The notes beneath the pieces are model-generated. The model did no database searches and was not told the DNA's origin. It saw only the letters and a program-made list of their open reading frames with translations. Shown here in pieces: positions 1-7,603 of a stretch of DNA of 45,571 nt (within the stretch, counting starts at the first letter, position 1; every line of letters starts with the position of its first letter). The translations under genes were made by a program, and so were the position numbers. Origin of the DNA: Myxococcales bacterium (GTDB lineage Bacteria > Myxococcota_A > Polyangia > Haliangiales > Haliangiaceae); assembly GCA_011526095.1 (NCBI GenBank), contig WYBA01000446.1, positions 1 through 45,571 of the forward strand, given 5' to 3'.

Positions 1-1
1 C

Positions 2-94
2 ACGCACACCCGCCCCTGGAGCCGACCCGAGACCGTCACCCTCAACCCGGAGGCCGATCACGCAGCAGCCAACACCGACCGACTCGCCGCATGA
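2..94 (+). CDS. C-terminal end of an upstream gene (partial)
   Basis: A frame open from the window edge to the TGA at 92-94 gives a 30-residue tail starting THTRPWSRPETV and ending NTDRLAA. Its stop overlaps the ATG of the next gene in an ATGA arrangement, the coupling style seen throughout this window, which is the main reason to believe it. The TRPW-type tail recalls the ends of small exported hypothetical proteins from soil bacteria, but that is only a resemblance. Nothing can be said about function because the 5' part lies outside the window. Confidence 0.35.
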   Translation, partial: THTRPWSRPETVTLNPEADHAAANTDRLAA

Positions 95-948
95 CGATTC
101 ACGCGACAACTACCTTGATTCCTGCCGATCTCTTCATGGAGCTCGCGACCCGGTACGAGCGCGAGATCGCCGGCGGCGTCGCGTTCCAGCTCTACGGCGC
201 GCTCGCCGGCGAACCGGCGCTCGGTCCGGTCGCGTTCCCGCACCGGCCCGCGGCGATGCCCGATCCGATGGCGCCGCTCGGCCATCACTGGCTCGACTCG
301 ACGCACATCAGCTTCGGCGTCCTCACCGCGGGCGTCTTCACGAGGACGGCGAAGCTCGAGGGCTCCTGGTTCAACGGACGCGAGCCCGACGAGGAGCGCT
401 TCGATCTCGACCTGCGCGCTCCCGACTCGTATGCGACACGCCTGTCGGTCAACCCGAGCCGCGCGTGGAGCCTGCAGGCGTCGTACGCGTTCCTGGACAG
501 CCCGGAGGTCCTGCACCCTGACGTCAGCATCCAGCGGTTCACCGGGTCGGTGACGCACGCGACGTCGATCGGCGAACGCCGCCACTGGACCTCGACGGCG
601 GCGGCCGGCTTCAACATCCCCTCGGAGGGGATCACGACCCACGCGGTCCTCGCCGAGTCCGCGCTCGATCTCGGCCATCTCGGTGTGACGTTCGTCCGTG
701 CCGAGCACCTGATCAAGGCCGGCGAGGACTTCGATCTCCCGGAGTCGATGCACGACGTCGAGCTGCCGATCGCGGCCCTGTCGCTCGGCCACACGCACCC
801 GGTCGCCGAGATCGGCGGCGCCGAGACCGCCCTCGGAATCCGTGGCTCGGTCGCATACGGCCCCGAGGAGCTCGAGGTCCGTTACGGCACCCGGACCCCG
901 GTCGGCGTGATGGCGTACGTGCAAGTCCAACCGACCCTGATCCACTGA
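91..948 (+). CDS. Predicted outer-membrane beta-barrel-like protein of metal-resistance loci, N-terminally shortened
   Basis: 285 residues. From residue 13 onward (ADLFMELATRY, then GEPALGPVAFPHR, GHHWLDSTHISFGV, LEGSWFNGREPDE) the protein matches a hypothetical family often found beside copper and heavy-metal genes, whose members have amphipathic beta-strand repeats and usually approach 400 residues with a His-rich exported N-terminus. Here the N-terminal third, with signal peptide and His-rich segment, is missing: the protein begins about 12 residues before the usual DLFMELA block. The start is the ATG overlapping the upstream stop. The frame stays open further upstream but reads as low-complexity Arg/Pro sequence. 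Either the gene was shortened by a rearrangement or it is a decaying copy. The DUF305 gene follows after 8 bp, suggesting one transcript. The family match is from memory. Confidence 0.6.
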   Translation: MTIHATTTLIPADLFMELATRYEREIAGGVAFQLYGALAGEPALGPVAFPHRPAAMPDPMAPLGHHWLDSTHISFGVLTAGVFTRTAKLEGSWFNGREPDEERFDLDLRAPDSYATRLSVNPSRAWSLQASYAFLDSPEVLHPDVSIQRFTGSVTHATSIGERRHWTSTAAAGFNIPSEGITTHAVLAESALDLGHLGVTFVRAEHLIKAGEDFDLPESMHDVELPIAALSLGHTHPVAEIGGAETALGIRGSVAYGPEELEVRYGTRTPVGVMAYVQVQPTLIH

Positions 949-956
949 GGAACACC

Positions 957-1478
957 ATGGCGACGACTCACGCAGGAACCCACTCCGCCGGCCACGCGCG
1001 TGATCGCGCCCATGCAGGCGCGCACGCGTCGGCGGTCAACCCCTACCTCATGCTCCTCGTCTCGGTCGCGATCTCGTACGTGGCCATGTACGCGATCATG
1101 TTCTCGATGGTCGACCGCTGGGAGAACGTCTACCTCAACCTGAGCCAAGTCTACATGACCGGGCTAATGGCCGGTTCGATGGTCCCGATCATGCTCGCGA
1201 CGATGCCGGGCATGTTCAAGAACCGCCGGGTGAATGCGGCGCTGTGGGTCGGATCCGCCGCGGTCTTGGCACTCTGCTGGGGCCTCCTGCGCGCCGAGGC
1301 TGGCGTCAAGGACCGCCAGTTCCTGCGAGCCATGATCTCGCACCACGCCGCGGCGGTTCAGATGTGCAACGAGTCGTCGCTGTCCGACCCTCGCGTGCTC
1401 GATCTGTGTCGAGGGATCATCTCGTCGCAGGAGCGGGAGATCGTCGAGATGAAGGCGCTGCTGGGCGAGGGCGATTGA
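957..1478 (+). CDS. DUF305 (CopM-like) membrane protein
   Basis: 173 residues. The N-terminus is His-rich (H5, H9, H13, H19, H23), followed by three hydrophobic segments at about 29-51, 62-83 and 95-111. A C-terminal DUF305 domain follows, with its hallmark MISHHAAAVQM and the later SSQEREIVEMK. DUF305 domains form four-helix, ferritin-like folds; some members (CopM) bind copper in the periplasm. Small TM-anchored versions are common in copper and silver resistance clusters. It lies 8 bp after the barrel-like gene, with GAGG ahead of the ATG at 957. Its stop codon abuts the stop of the convergent kinase gene (TGA at 1476-1478; minus-strand stop begins at 1479). The function is probably metal binding at the envelope; the metal is not determined by sequence. 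Confidence 0.82.
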   Translation: MATTHAGTHSAGHARDRAHAGAHASAVNPYLMLLVSVAISYVAMYAIMFSMVDRWENVYLNLSQVYMTGLMAGSMVPIMLATMPGMFKNRRVNAALWVGSAAVLALCWGLLRAEAGVKDRQFLRAMISHHAAAVQMCNESSLSDPRVLDLCRGIISSQEREIVEMKALLGEGD

Positions 1479-3083
1479 TCACTCGCCGACGAGGACGTCG
1501 AATCGGAGTCGGTCGACCTGGCGTCCGTCGACGCGCAGCGTGATCATGACGTGATGCTTGCCGGGTTTCTCGAGCGCGACGGGCGCGAGGAAGGCGAGGT
1601 CGGTTTCGAGCGCATGCGTCGACGTGTGCGCGATCGAGTGGTCCTTGAAGTACGCGATCGACAGCGCGGCTTCGAGCGCGCCGTCGTGCCCGGCGTCGTG
1701 CGCGGCGCCGCGCAGGTCGGCGAGCGTGACCCGGAGATCGAACGGCTCGCCAGCGCGCGGATTGGTTGCGATCTCGGCACGGAACGTCGACAGCTTGCCC
1801 TTGCCACGATGGGTCCAAGCGGGCTCGCGCGCGGGAACGGCGTCGGGAGGCGGCGCCGAGGTCGCGTCGAGCGGCGGCGTAGTCGTGACGGCGGCGTCAG
1901 CAGGCGGCGTCGTCACGCCGGCGTCGGACACGCGCGCGATCACCTGGGTCGCGTCGGGCGGTGCTGCCGCTGGAGCGCTCCTGGAGCCGCGGTCACGGAG
2001 CAGCAGGAACGCGGCGAGGGCGGCGCCGCCGAGCGCGAGCACGAGGACGATCGCGATCAGGACCCGGCGGCCGCCGCGCACGCCGGCGGCGCGCAGCAGA
2101 TCGTCGTCGTCGATGCTCTCCGGCGATGGCGCGGGCGGCGGCGCTGGAGCAGGGGCCGGCGGGGCGTGCCGCACCGCCTCGATCGCCTGCGCGAGCTCGT
2201 GCATCGACGCGAAGCGCTCGCCGGGCTTCTTGGCGAGGCAGCGCATCACCAGCGCCTCCACCTCGTGCGGGATGCCGCGGTCCGGCGCGATCGTCGACGG
2301 TGGCACCGGCATCCGCGACGTGTGCTGGTGCAGCACCGCAAGCGGCGAGTCGGCGTGAAACGGCACCTGGCCGGTCACCAGCTCGTACAGGATCACGCCG
2401 AGCGCGTAGATATCGGCGCGCGCGTCGACGTCCTCGCCGAAGGCCTGCTCGGGCGCCATGTAGTTCGGCGTGCCGACGAGGACGCCGGTGCCGGTGAGCT
2501 TGGTGTGGTGCGCGGCGAGCTTCGCGATCCCGAAGTCGAGCACCTTGACGACCATGGCGCCGCGGCGGTCGCGAGTCAGGAACAGGTTGGCGGGCTTGAG
2601 GTCGCGGTGGATGACCCCGCGGTCGTGCGCTTCGGCGAGGCCGGCCGCAGCCTGGGCCGCGATCTCGAGTCCGGTCGGGATGTCGGTCGGACTCCGCTGG
2701 AGCCGTTGATCGAGGTTCTCGCCGTCGAGCCACTCCATCACCAGGAACACCTCGCCGTCGTCGGACCATCCGAAGTCGAGCGTGTCGACGATGTTCGGAT
2801 GGCCGAGGCCGCTGGTCGACTGGGCCTCGCGCTGCAGCCGCTCGATCGCCTGCGGATCCGAGGCCAGGCTGCGCTGCAGGATCTTCACGGCGACGCGGCG
2901 GCGGATGAGGGCGTGCTCGGCCTCGTAGACCTCGCCCATCCCGCCGGCGCCGACCTTGCGGATCAGTCGGTATCGTCCGCCGAGCAACGCATCCGGCGCG
3001 ACGTCTCCGACCAGCCGGGTGCCGTCGCGCGGACAGAACGTCGCGGCGTCGAATCGGTTCCGGCAGGTCGGGCACGTGGCCAC
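1479..3083 (-). CDS. Membrane-anchored Ser/Thr protein kinase with C-terminal extracytoplasmic domain
   Basis: 534 residues from the GTG at 3083, chosen because it gives the usual MATCPTC start of myxobacterial kinases; the frame runs further upstream but into the end of the neighbouring gene. Cys4, Cys7 and Cys17 form a short zinc-ribbon-like N-terminus. The kinase domain (about 38-305) has the glycine loop GAGGMG at 45-50, Lys67, HRDLKPAN from 159, DFG at 183-185 and APEQ at 210-213, so it should be active. A Pro/Ala linker and one membrane helix (341-362) lead to a second Pro/Thr-rich linker and a C-terminal beta-rich domain (about 420-534) resembling the YtkA/FixH group. That domain could sense a periplasmic signal. 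It is last in a minus-strand run after the CopZ-like and oxidase genes, 47 bp after the latter, so a copper link is plausible but inferred. Confidence 0.88.
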   Translation of the reverse strand: MATCPTCRNRFDAATFCPRDGTRLVGDVAPDALLGGRYRLIRKVGAGGMGEVYEAEHALIRRRVAVKILQRSLASDPQAIERLQREAQSTSGLGHPNIVDTLDFGWSDDGEVFLVMEWLDGENLDQRLQRSPTDIPTGLEIAAQAAAGLAEAHDRGVIHRDLKPANLFLTRDRRGAMVVKVLDFGIAKLAAHHTKLTGTGVLVGTPNYMAPEQAFGEDVDARADIYALGVILYELVTGQVPFHADSPLAVLHQHTSRMPVPPSTIAPDRGIPHEVEALVMRCLAKKPGERFASMHELAQAIEAVRHAPPAPAPAPPPAPSPESIDDDDLLRAAGVRGGRRVLIAIVLVLALGGAALAAFLLLRDRGSRSAPAAAPPDATQVIARVSDAGVTTPPADAAVTTTPPLDATSAPPPDAVPAREPAWTHRGKGKLSTFRAEIATNPRAGEPFDLRVTLADLRGAAHDAGHDGALEAALSIAYFKDHSIAHTSTHALETDLAFLAPVALEKPGKHHVMITLRVDGRQVDRLRFDVLVGE

Positions 3084-3130
3084 GTCCGACAGCTTACAAG
3101 GGGAGGGCCCCTCGCGCAGGCGCACTCGGG

Positions 3131-4828
3131 TCAGCCCGCGACACGGACGATCCGGGCGACCGACGGGATGTCGTCGACGAGCACGAACAGGAGGTACCAG
3201 CCCGGGACCGCGGCCGCGGCGTCGGCCGGCACCGTCGCGACGACCTGCGTTCCGGTCTGCTCGTGATCGAGCACGAGATAGCGGCCGTTTCCGGAGTCCA
3301 TGAAATGCGTCGTCGCGTTGGTCCCCATCATGACGACCGCCGTGATCGCCTCGTCGGTGTCGAGCGTCAGCGTGACGTCGGCGCCGCGCGCGAGGTCGAT
3401 GGTGTCGACGGCCGCGATCGCCGGACGCGGCCCGCGCAGCAGGTACGGCGGCGTGAACGCCTCCGTGCGGCTCGCCGCCGGCTCGTTTCCGGGCGCGCCC
3501 TCGCCGCCGGTCACGAAGATGCGGCCGTCGGGCACCACGACCGGCATCGCGTGGTACTCGCGGGCCGTGCCGATGTCGGCGAGGCGGCGCCAGGAGTCGC
3601 GCGCGGGATCCCAGACGTCGACCAGCGCGACCTGACCCCACTCGTTGACCGGCGTCGGATCCTCCAGGTCCTGCTTGTAGCCGCCGATCACGTAGACGCG
3701 TCCGTCGGGGGCGAGGATCGTGCTGGCGCGGGAGCGCACCGGCGCGACCTCGGCGCCGAGCGACCAGGTCTCGCTCGCCGGGTCGTACACCTCGAGCATC
3801 CGGCCGACCGACAGATCGAAGGTCCTGTAGCCGATCGCGGCGACCCGTCCGTCGGGGAGGAGCTGGACCTCGTGATCGCTGTGGTCGCCGTTGGGCATCC
3901 GGTCGCCTTGCACGAAGTCCATCGTCGAGCGCCAGGCAAGATCGTCGGGAGCGAAGAGCTGCGGCGGCCGGTGCGTCATCAGCACCTCGCCGCTGTAGAG
4001 GAGGACGATCGGCGAGACCTCGTTGCCGAGCGCGATGTCGCCGGCCGGCGTCCACGCGCCGCTCACCGGATCGCGCACCTCCGAGGTGTTCGAGCGCTCC
4101 GGGTTGTTCTCGGTGCCGCCGCCGATCGCGAGCAGCCGGCCGTCGGCGAGGGTCACCATCGTCGGATACCAGCGCGGGTCGACGAGCTCGGGCTCGAACG
4201 CCCAGAAGTCGGTCTCGGGATCGTACGACTTCACCTGCGTCGTGCCCGGACCGTAGACGTCCTGGTCGGCGCCGCCGACGTACAGCACGCGGCCGTCGGG
4301 GAGCACGGTGACCGCGTGGCAGCCCTGGATGCGCGGCGACTCTGTCGGACGCGAGAACTCGCCCGTCACGGGATCGTTCGCGATCGGGTCGCGCGTGTCG
4401 TGACACATCATGATGCGGCCGTCGGGGAGGAGCACCGCGGAGTTGGTGCCGCCGAACGGCTCGCCGGGGTTGCCGAGGTCCTCCCACTGACCGGCCTCGG
4501 TCTCCGGACCGAGCGTGAGATCTGCCTCGGCGCACGCGTCGGCGACGACGACGGCGCGATCGACGTACGCTCGGTCGCGCGCCGACGCGCCGACGACATG
4601 CTCACCGATCGCGAGGTCGGTGACCGCGTAGCGGCCCATCGCGTCGGCACGCGTGGCGCGCACGATGCCGGCGTCATCGACGACGGTCACGCGCGCGCCC
4701 GCGACCCCGCCGCCGCCCTCGTCGACGATCCGGCCGGCGATCCCGGCGCCCTCGCAGGGCAACGGGTCGACGTCGTCGGAGCCGCCGCAGGCGGCGATGA
4801 CCACGACCGTGAATCGGAGGATCCTCAT
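3131..4828 (-). CDS. Lipoprotein copper radical oxidase (galactose oxidase/GlxA-like, kelch plus DUF1929)
   Basis: 565 residues from the ATG at 4828; the frame extends upstream but only this start exposes a lipoprotein signal (short hydrophobic stretch, IAAC lipobox, Cys14). A carboxypeptidase-regulatory-like beta-sandwich covers about 28-108. A seven-bladed kelch-type propeller with repeated LPDGRV/GG motifs covers about 115-455, and an early-set/DUF1929 domain about 465-565. The active-site set of galactose oxidase and GlxA is visible: Cys170 (thioether partner), Tyr221 in RWYPTM, Tyr425-His426 in REYHAMP, and His508 in ATTHFMD. A Tyr-Cys radical copper enzyme is therefore predicted, acting outside the cytoplasmic membrane and oxidising an alcohol or aldehyde to release hydrogen peroxide. 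The substrate is unknown. It sits between a CopZ-like chaperone and a kinase, consistent with copper supply and regulation. Confidence 0.85.
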   Translation of the reverse strand: MRILRFTVVVIAACGGSDDVDPLPCEGAGIAGRIVDEGGGGVAGARVTVVDDAGIVRATRADAMGRYAVTDLAIGEHVVGASARDRAYVDRAVVVADACAEADLTLGPETEAGQWEDLGNPGEPFGGTNSAVLLPDGRIMMCHDTRDPIANDPVTGEFSRPTESPRIQGCHAVTVLPDGRVLYVGGADQDVYGPGTTQVKSYDPETDFWAFEPELVDPRWYPTMVTLADGRLLAIGGGTENNPERSNTSEVRDPVSGAWTPAGDIALGNEVSPIVLLYSGEVLMTHRPPQLFAPDDLAWRSTMDFVQGDRMPNGDHSDHEVQLLPDGRVAAIGYRTFDLSVGRMLEVYDPASETWSLGAEVAPVRSRASTILAPDGRVYVIGGYKQDLEDPTPVNEWGQVALVDVWDPARDSWRRLADIGTAREYHAMPVVVPDGRIFVTGGEGAPGNEPAASRTEAFTPPYLLRGPRPAIAAVDTIDLARGADVTLTLDTDEAITAVVMMGTNATTHFMDSGNGRYLVLDHEQTGTQVVATVPADAAAAVPGWYLLFVLVDDIPSVARIVRVAG

Positions 4829-4946
4829 CGGAGATGGGTGGCCGCCCGACGGGGCCGCCTTCGTCCGCAGGATCTCGCGAACCGGGCGCGCGGGCGAGCC
4901 TTTTCGCAGCCTTCCGGAACGCGCGTCCGTGACGTGCACGGTCACA

Positions 4947-5177
4947 TTAGGTCGCCGAGCGTGCCCGCGACTCGTAGCCGGCGTCGCGCAGCGCGATGAT
5001 CAGACGGCCGACGGAGGCCTCGGCCACGTCGTGCTTCACGACGACGATGCCGTCGCGCAGCTTGACCTCGATCGCATCGACGCCGTCGAGACTCTTCAAT
5101 GCCTCGGTGACGTGGCGGATGCAGGAAGGGCAGGTCATGCCCTGGACGTCGAGGACAGTGTCTTGCTGACTGCTCAT
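4947..5177 (-). CDS. CopZ-like heavy-metal-associated (HMA) protein
   Basis: 76 residues, essentially a single HMA domain of ferredoxin-like fold with the metal-binding motif GMTCPSC (Cys16, Cys19) and the usual DAGYE end. Such proteins carry Cu(I), or related soft metals, in the cytosol to ATPases, regulators or apo-enzymes. A clear ribosome binding site, GAGAGGAG, lies about 7 bases upstream of the ATG. It is the first gene of the minus-strand run ending in the oxidase (118 bp downstream) and kinase. A palindrome resembling the CopY/BlaI box lies about 40 bp upstream, so metal-responsive repression is plausible. The copper specificity is inferred from the family and from the copper enzyme next door. 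Confidence 0.88.
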   Translation of the reverse strand: MSSQQDTVLDVQGMTCPSCIRHVTEALKSLDGVDAIEVKLRDGIVVVKHDVAEASVGRLIIALRDAGYESRARSAT

Positions 5178-5217
5178 GTTCGCTCCTCTCGCCAGGACGA
5201 CGCAGAAGCCGGTCCGG

Positions 5218-5233
5218 CATTACGCCTGTAATG
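5218..5233. promoter_or_regulatory. CopY/BlaI-type operator candidate
   Basis: Perfect inverted repeat CATTAC-GCCT-GTAATG, 41-56 bp ahead of the HMA gene. The core TACGCCTGTA differs from the CopY cop-box TACANNTGTA at one base and has the AT-rich arms typical of BlaI/MecI/CopY sites. It stands out in a very GC-rich background. No BlaI/CopY-type repressor gene is in the window, so the regulator would be encoded elsewhere. Confidence 0.5.
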
Positions 5234-5260
5234 GTCGGCCGTGCGCGGCGTCCTCAGGGC

Positions 5261-5446
5261 ATGAGTCCCTGCAACCCGAAGACGTCGCTGATCGAGGCGG
5301 TCGCGACCGCCGCGTTCGGCGCGCTCCGCGAGCTCCTGGCCGAGCGGCGGCGGTGCCGCCGCGCCCGCACCTGCCGGTGTCAGGAACCCGGCCGCGTGCC
5401 GTGTTCAAAGGGCGAGGCGATCGACGAGGCGCGCGCGCGGCCGTAG
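5261..5446 (+). CDS. Possible small Cys-rich protein (uncertain)
   Basis: 61-codon frame starting MSPCNPKTS, with Cys4, a cluster CRRARTCRC at about 33-41 and one more Cys near residue 50. It lies downstream of the cop-box-like palindrome on the plus strand, so a small metal-binding peptide divergent from the HMA gene is conceivable. Against this, it has no good ribosome binding site, is Arg-rich in the way of spurious frames in GC-rich DNA, and overlaps the 3' end of the DUF2269 gene by 67 bp on the opposite strand. It is listed for completeness only. Confidence 0.2.
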   Translation: MSPCNPKTSLIEAVATAAFGALRELLAERRRCRRARTCRCQEPGRVPCSKGEAIDEARARP

Positions 5447-5946
5447 TCGCCACCCGACTCGGCGTGCTTGCGCCGGCCGTACGCGGTGCGACCCCACGGC
5501 TTGAAGATCGACAGCGCGGTGATCGCGAGCAGGACCACGAGACCGCCGGCAGCATGGACGAGCAACTGCACCTTCACCACGCCGGGGTCTGCGCCCGACG
5601 AGGTCGCTTGCTCGGCGACCCGGCTCACGGTCGGCATGTGCTTCACGAGCACGATCGTCGCGCCGACGGTCAGGACGAACTTGGTCAAGACCCAGTAGTG
5701 GCGGAACAGGCCCCACGACGTGCCGAGCGACTGGATCAGGCCGGTCGCGATCGCGCCGAGCGCGCACGAGACGATCACGTACCAGCCGATCACCTCCATC
5801 GACACGAACGCGGCCCGCGCCAGCGCCGGGTTCCCGCTGGCGACCGCGGCGATCGCCAAGGCGAGGTACGCGCCGACGGCGCCGAGCCATCCGACCGACA
5901 CCGTCACGTGCGTGGTGAGCATGAGCTTGCGGAGGCGCGGCGTCAT
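5380..5946 (-). CDS. DUF2269-like integral membrane protein
   Basis: 188 residues from the ATG at 5946 (MTPRLRKLMLTTHV); codons upstream in the frame look non-coding. Four hydrophobic helices are visible at about 12-33, 45-67, 82-101 and 124-144, with the family-like opening THVTVSVGWLGAVGAYLALA and the motif FRHYWVLTKFVLT. Small four-helix proteins of this type are common in actinobacteria and myxobacteria; their function is unknown. The gene is divergent from the next plus-strand gene, with only 19 bp between the two proposed ATGs, so one or both transcripts would be nearly leaderless or the starts are misplaced. The 3' end is conservative in length but its tail is Arg/Ser-rich and may be variable. 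Confidence 0.7.
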   Translation of the reverse strand: MTPRLRKLMLTTHVTVSVGWLGAVGAYLALAIAAVASGNPALARAAFVSMEVIGWYVIVSCALGAIATGLIQSLGTSWGLFRHYWVLTKFVLTVGATIVLVKHMPTVSRVAEQATSSGADPGVVKVQLLVHAAGGLVVLLAITALSIFKPWGRTAYGRRKHAESGGDYGRARASSIASPFEHGTRPGS

Positions 5947-5965
5947 CGCGGGTAGGGTAGCGCTG

Positions 5966-7015
5966 ATGTCACCGGAAACACTCGGGTCCATGCCAGGGAT
6001 CGGAGACCCCGCGCAGATTCCCGTCAGGTCGGCCTGCGAGATTCGCGAAGCTGGTCTCATGGTCGCCTCCGAACCCTTGGCCGTTGCCCTGCGAGGACAC
6101 CTGACGCAGTTGGTGGCCGATCTGGGCTTCAGCACCTTCTTGCCGCAGGCCGCGCTCGACGCGGCGCTCACCGATCTCGAACTCGGCGTGGGCCAGCTCC
6201 TGGCCGACGTCGAACGCGCGCAGCGGCGCAACATCCCGTTGCGGGTTGCCGTTCACGATGACGGCTTCCCGTATCTCGCGCGATTCCACGGGCATCTTCA
6301 CGACGCATTCGTCATGGAGGTGCCGTCCGAGCTGGTGCCGATCCTGCGCCGTCTGGTGCGCATGCCGTCGCCGCAGTGGAGCCAGGAGCTCCTCGACGAC
6401 ATGTGCATCGTCGCGCGGAGCCCGCGGGCCCGTCCCGACGAACGCGCACTGGCACGCCTGGTCATCTTCGAGGGCGTTCGCGTCAACCTGTTCGTCGCCG
6501 CCTGGCGCACGGACGGTGGGTTCGAGGGCATCGGCGGATCGCGCCGCGACCTCGACGACATCGCCGACGCCGAGCTCGCGCGTCTCCTCGCCATCCCGCT
6601 CGCCGAGGACGCCACCGAGCGGTATCGACCGTTCGCGACCACGGTAGCCTCAGCGCTCGTTCGGTTGCGCGATCACGTCGACGCACTCTGGGCGGCCCAG
6701 GCGCTGATCGAAGATCTCCGGAAGGAGTGCGAAGGACGCGCCCGGCTGGAGATGCTCCTGCGGCGAGCGGATCCGGTCGACGCCGTGGTCCTGCGCAACC
6801 AGCTCGACCGCTCGCCGCGACAGCAGCCCGTTCCCGTCGCGCGGTTGCCGTTCGAACATCCTCTTCTCCTCGACGGCCACACCGAGCACTCGCTGAACCA
6901 GAGGAGCTCGCGCGCGACCCGCACCTTGGACCGCAATCCCGCACGCCTCGTGCGGCGCCCCAAGCCGATCACCTTCATCGACCTCCTCCTCGAGCCGGAG
7001 ACGTCCCATGCGTAA
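5966..7015 (+). CDS. Hypothetical cytoplasmic protein
   Basis: 349 residues if started at the ATG at 5966 (MSPETLGSM); another in-frame ATG at 6059 (MVASEPLAVALRG) may be the true start, since clear protein-like sequence begins there. No signal peptide or membrane helix is seen. The middle is mixed alpha/beta with acidic and Arg-rich helices (for example LAIPLAEDATERYRPF and ALIEDLRKECEGRARLEML, the latter probably coiled coil), and the C-terminal 80 residues are basic and probably flexible. I do not recognise a family. The gene overlaps the following one by 8 bp, so the two are likely made together. It marks the left side of the accessory, defence-like region. Confidence 0.6.
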   Translation: MSPETLGSMPGIGDPAQIPVRSACEIREAGLMVASEPLAVALRGHLTQLVADLGFSTFLPQAALDAALTDLELGVGQLLADVERAQRRNIPLRVAVHDDGFPYLARFHGHLHDAFVMEVPSELVPILRRLVRMPSPQWSQELLDDMCIVARSPRARPDERALARLVIFEGVRVNLFVAAWRTDGGFEGIGGSRRDLDDIADAELARLLAIPLAEDATERYRPFATTVASALVRLRDHVDALWAAQALIEDLRKECEGRARLEMLLRRADPVDAVVLRNQLDRSPRQQPVPVARLPFEHPLLLDGHTEHSLNQRSSRATRTLDRNPARLVRRPKPITFIDLLLEPETSHA

Positions 7016-7457
7016 CATCGTCCTCACCTGGGCGCAGGTCGCCCAGCACCTCGCCCGCAATGGCCGCAGCGCGTGCATCACCATCCAGAAGTGGCAGGTC
7101 GAGCATCCGCGGGTCGCAGGCATGCGCCGAAGCCTCGGTCTGCCGCTTGGTCAGATGGCCGATTGGCGGATGCCATATCCGGGCTGCCATGGTCTGCACG
7201 TTCGCGAGTTCCCGGACCACTACTCGGTCCACATCGATCGCGTGAACCCACACTGCGATCTGCCGGGTCACGTCGCTGCGGATGCGCCCGCAGTCGGAGG
7301 CGGTGCCGCGCTCGGTGCGCTCGTTGGCCTCGTCCTCGGCGAGAGCGCCGGCGCGATGCTCGTTGGGGCGTTGATCGGGGGTGCGCTCGGCGCTTCGGCC
7401 ACGGCGACGAAGGAGAAGGCGGCGTGCGCAGCGCCGCGCCGGCCGCGTCGCGCCTGA
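7008..7457 (+). CDS. Hypothetical protein with C-terminal glycine-zipper membrane segment
   Basis: 149 residues. The ATG at 7008 lies inside the last codons of the preceding gene (8 bp overlap). The N-terminal 95 residues look soluble and carry His and Cys residues (PYPGCHGLHVREFPDHYSVH, then PHCDLPGH) that might bind a metal. Residues about 98-135 form a Gly/Ala-rich hydrophobic stretch (GGGAALGALVGLVLGESAG, then GALIGGALGAS) of glycine-zipper type, suited to membrane insertion or oligomer formation. The tail is Lys/Arg-rich. Function unknown. Paired with a cytoplasmic partner, such an architecture could be an effector, but that is speculation. A strong stem-loop lies 16 bp after the stop. 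Confidence 0.55.
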   Translation: MRNIVLTWAQVAQHLARNGRSACITIQKWQVEHPRVAGMRRSLGLPLGQMADWRMPYPGCHGLHVREFPDHYSVHIDRVNPHCDLPGHVAADAPAVGGGAALGALVGLVLGESAGAMLVGALIGGALGASATATKEKAACAAPRRPRRA

Positions 7458-7472
7458 ACCGGAGCGTAGACG

Positions 7473-7495
7473 CGTTCACCCGGCGGTGGTGAACG
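7473..7495 (+). terminator. Stem-loop downstream of the 7008 gene (candidate terminator)
   Basis: Perfect 8-bp stem CGTTCACC/GGTGAACG around the 7-nt loop CGGCGGT, starting 16 nt after the preceding stop codon. No U-tract follows, so it may be a weak or factor-assisted terminator, or an RNA-processing or protein-binding site ahead of the next transcript. Confidence 0.4.
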
Positions 7496-7603
7496 GATGA
7501 GAGCTGCAGATCCCCGGCGCGACCACGGCCTTGTCGAGCCGTCTCGGGCAATGGTACAGCGAGGCACCCGACGTCGAGCGGGTACCCTTGTCCAGGCCGT
7601 GAC

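Noticed and set aside
3084..4535. N-terminal extension of the kinase frame through the oxidase gene
   Set aside because: The kinase frame stays open far upstream, but the extension is Arg-rich and lies over the well-supported oxidase gene. The GTG at 3083 gives the normal MATCPTC start.
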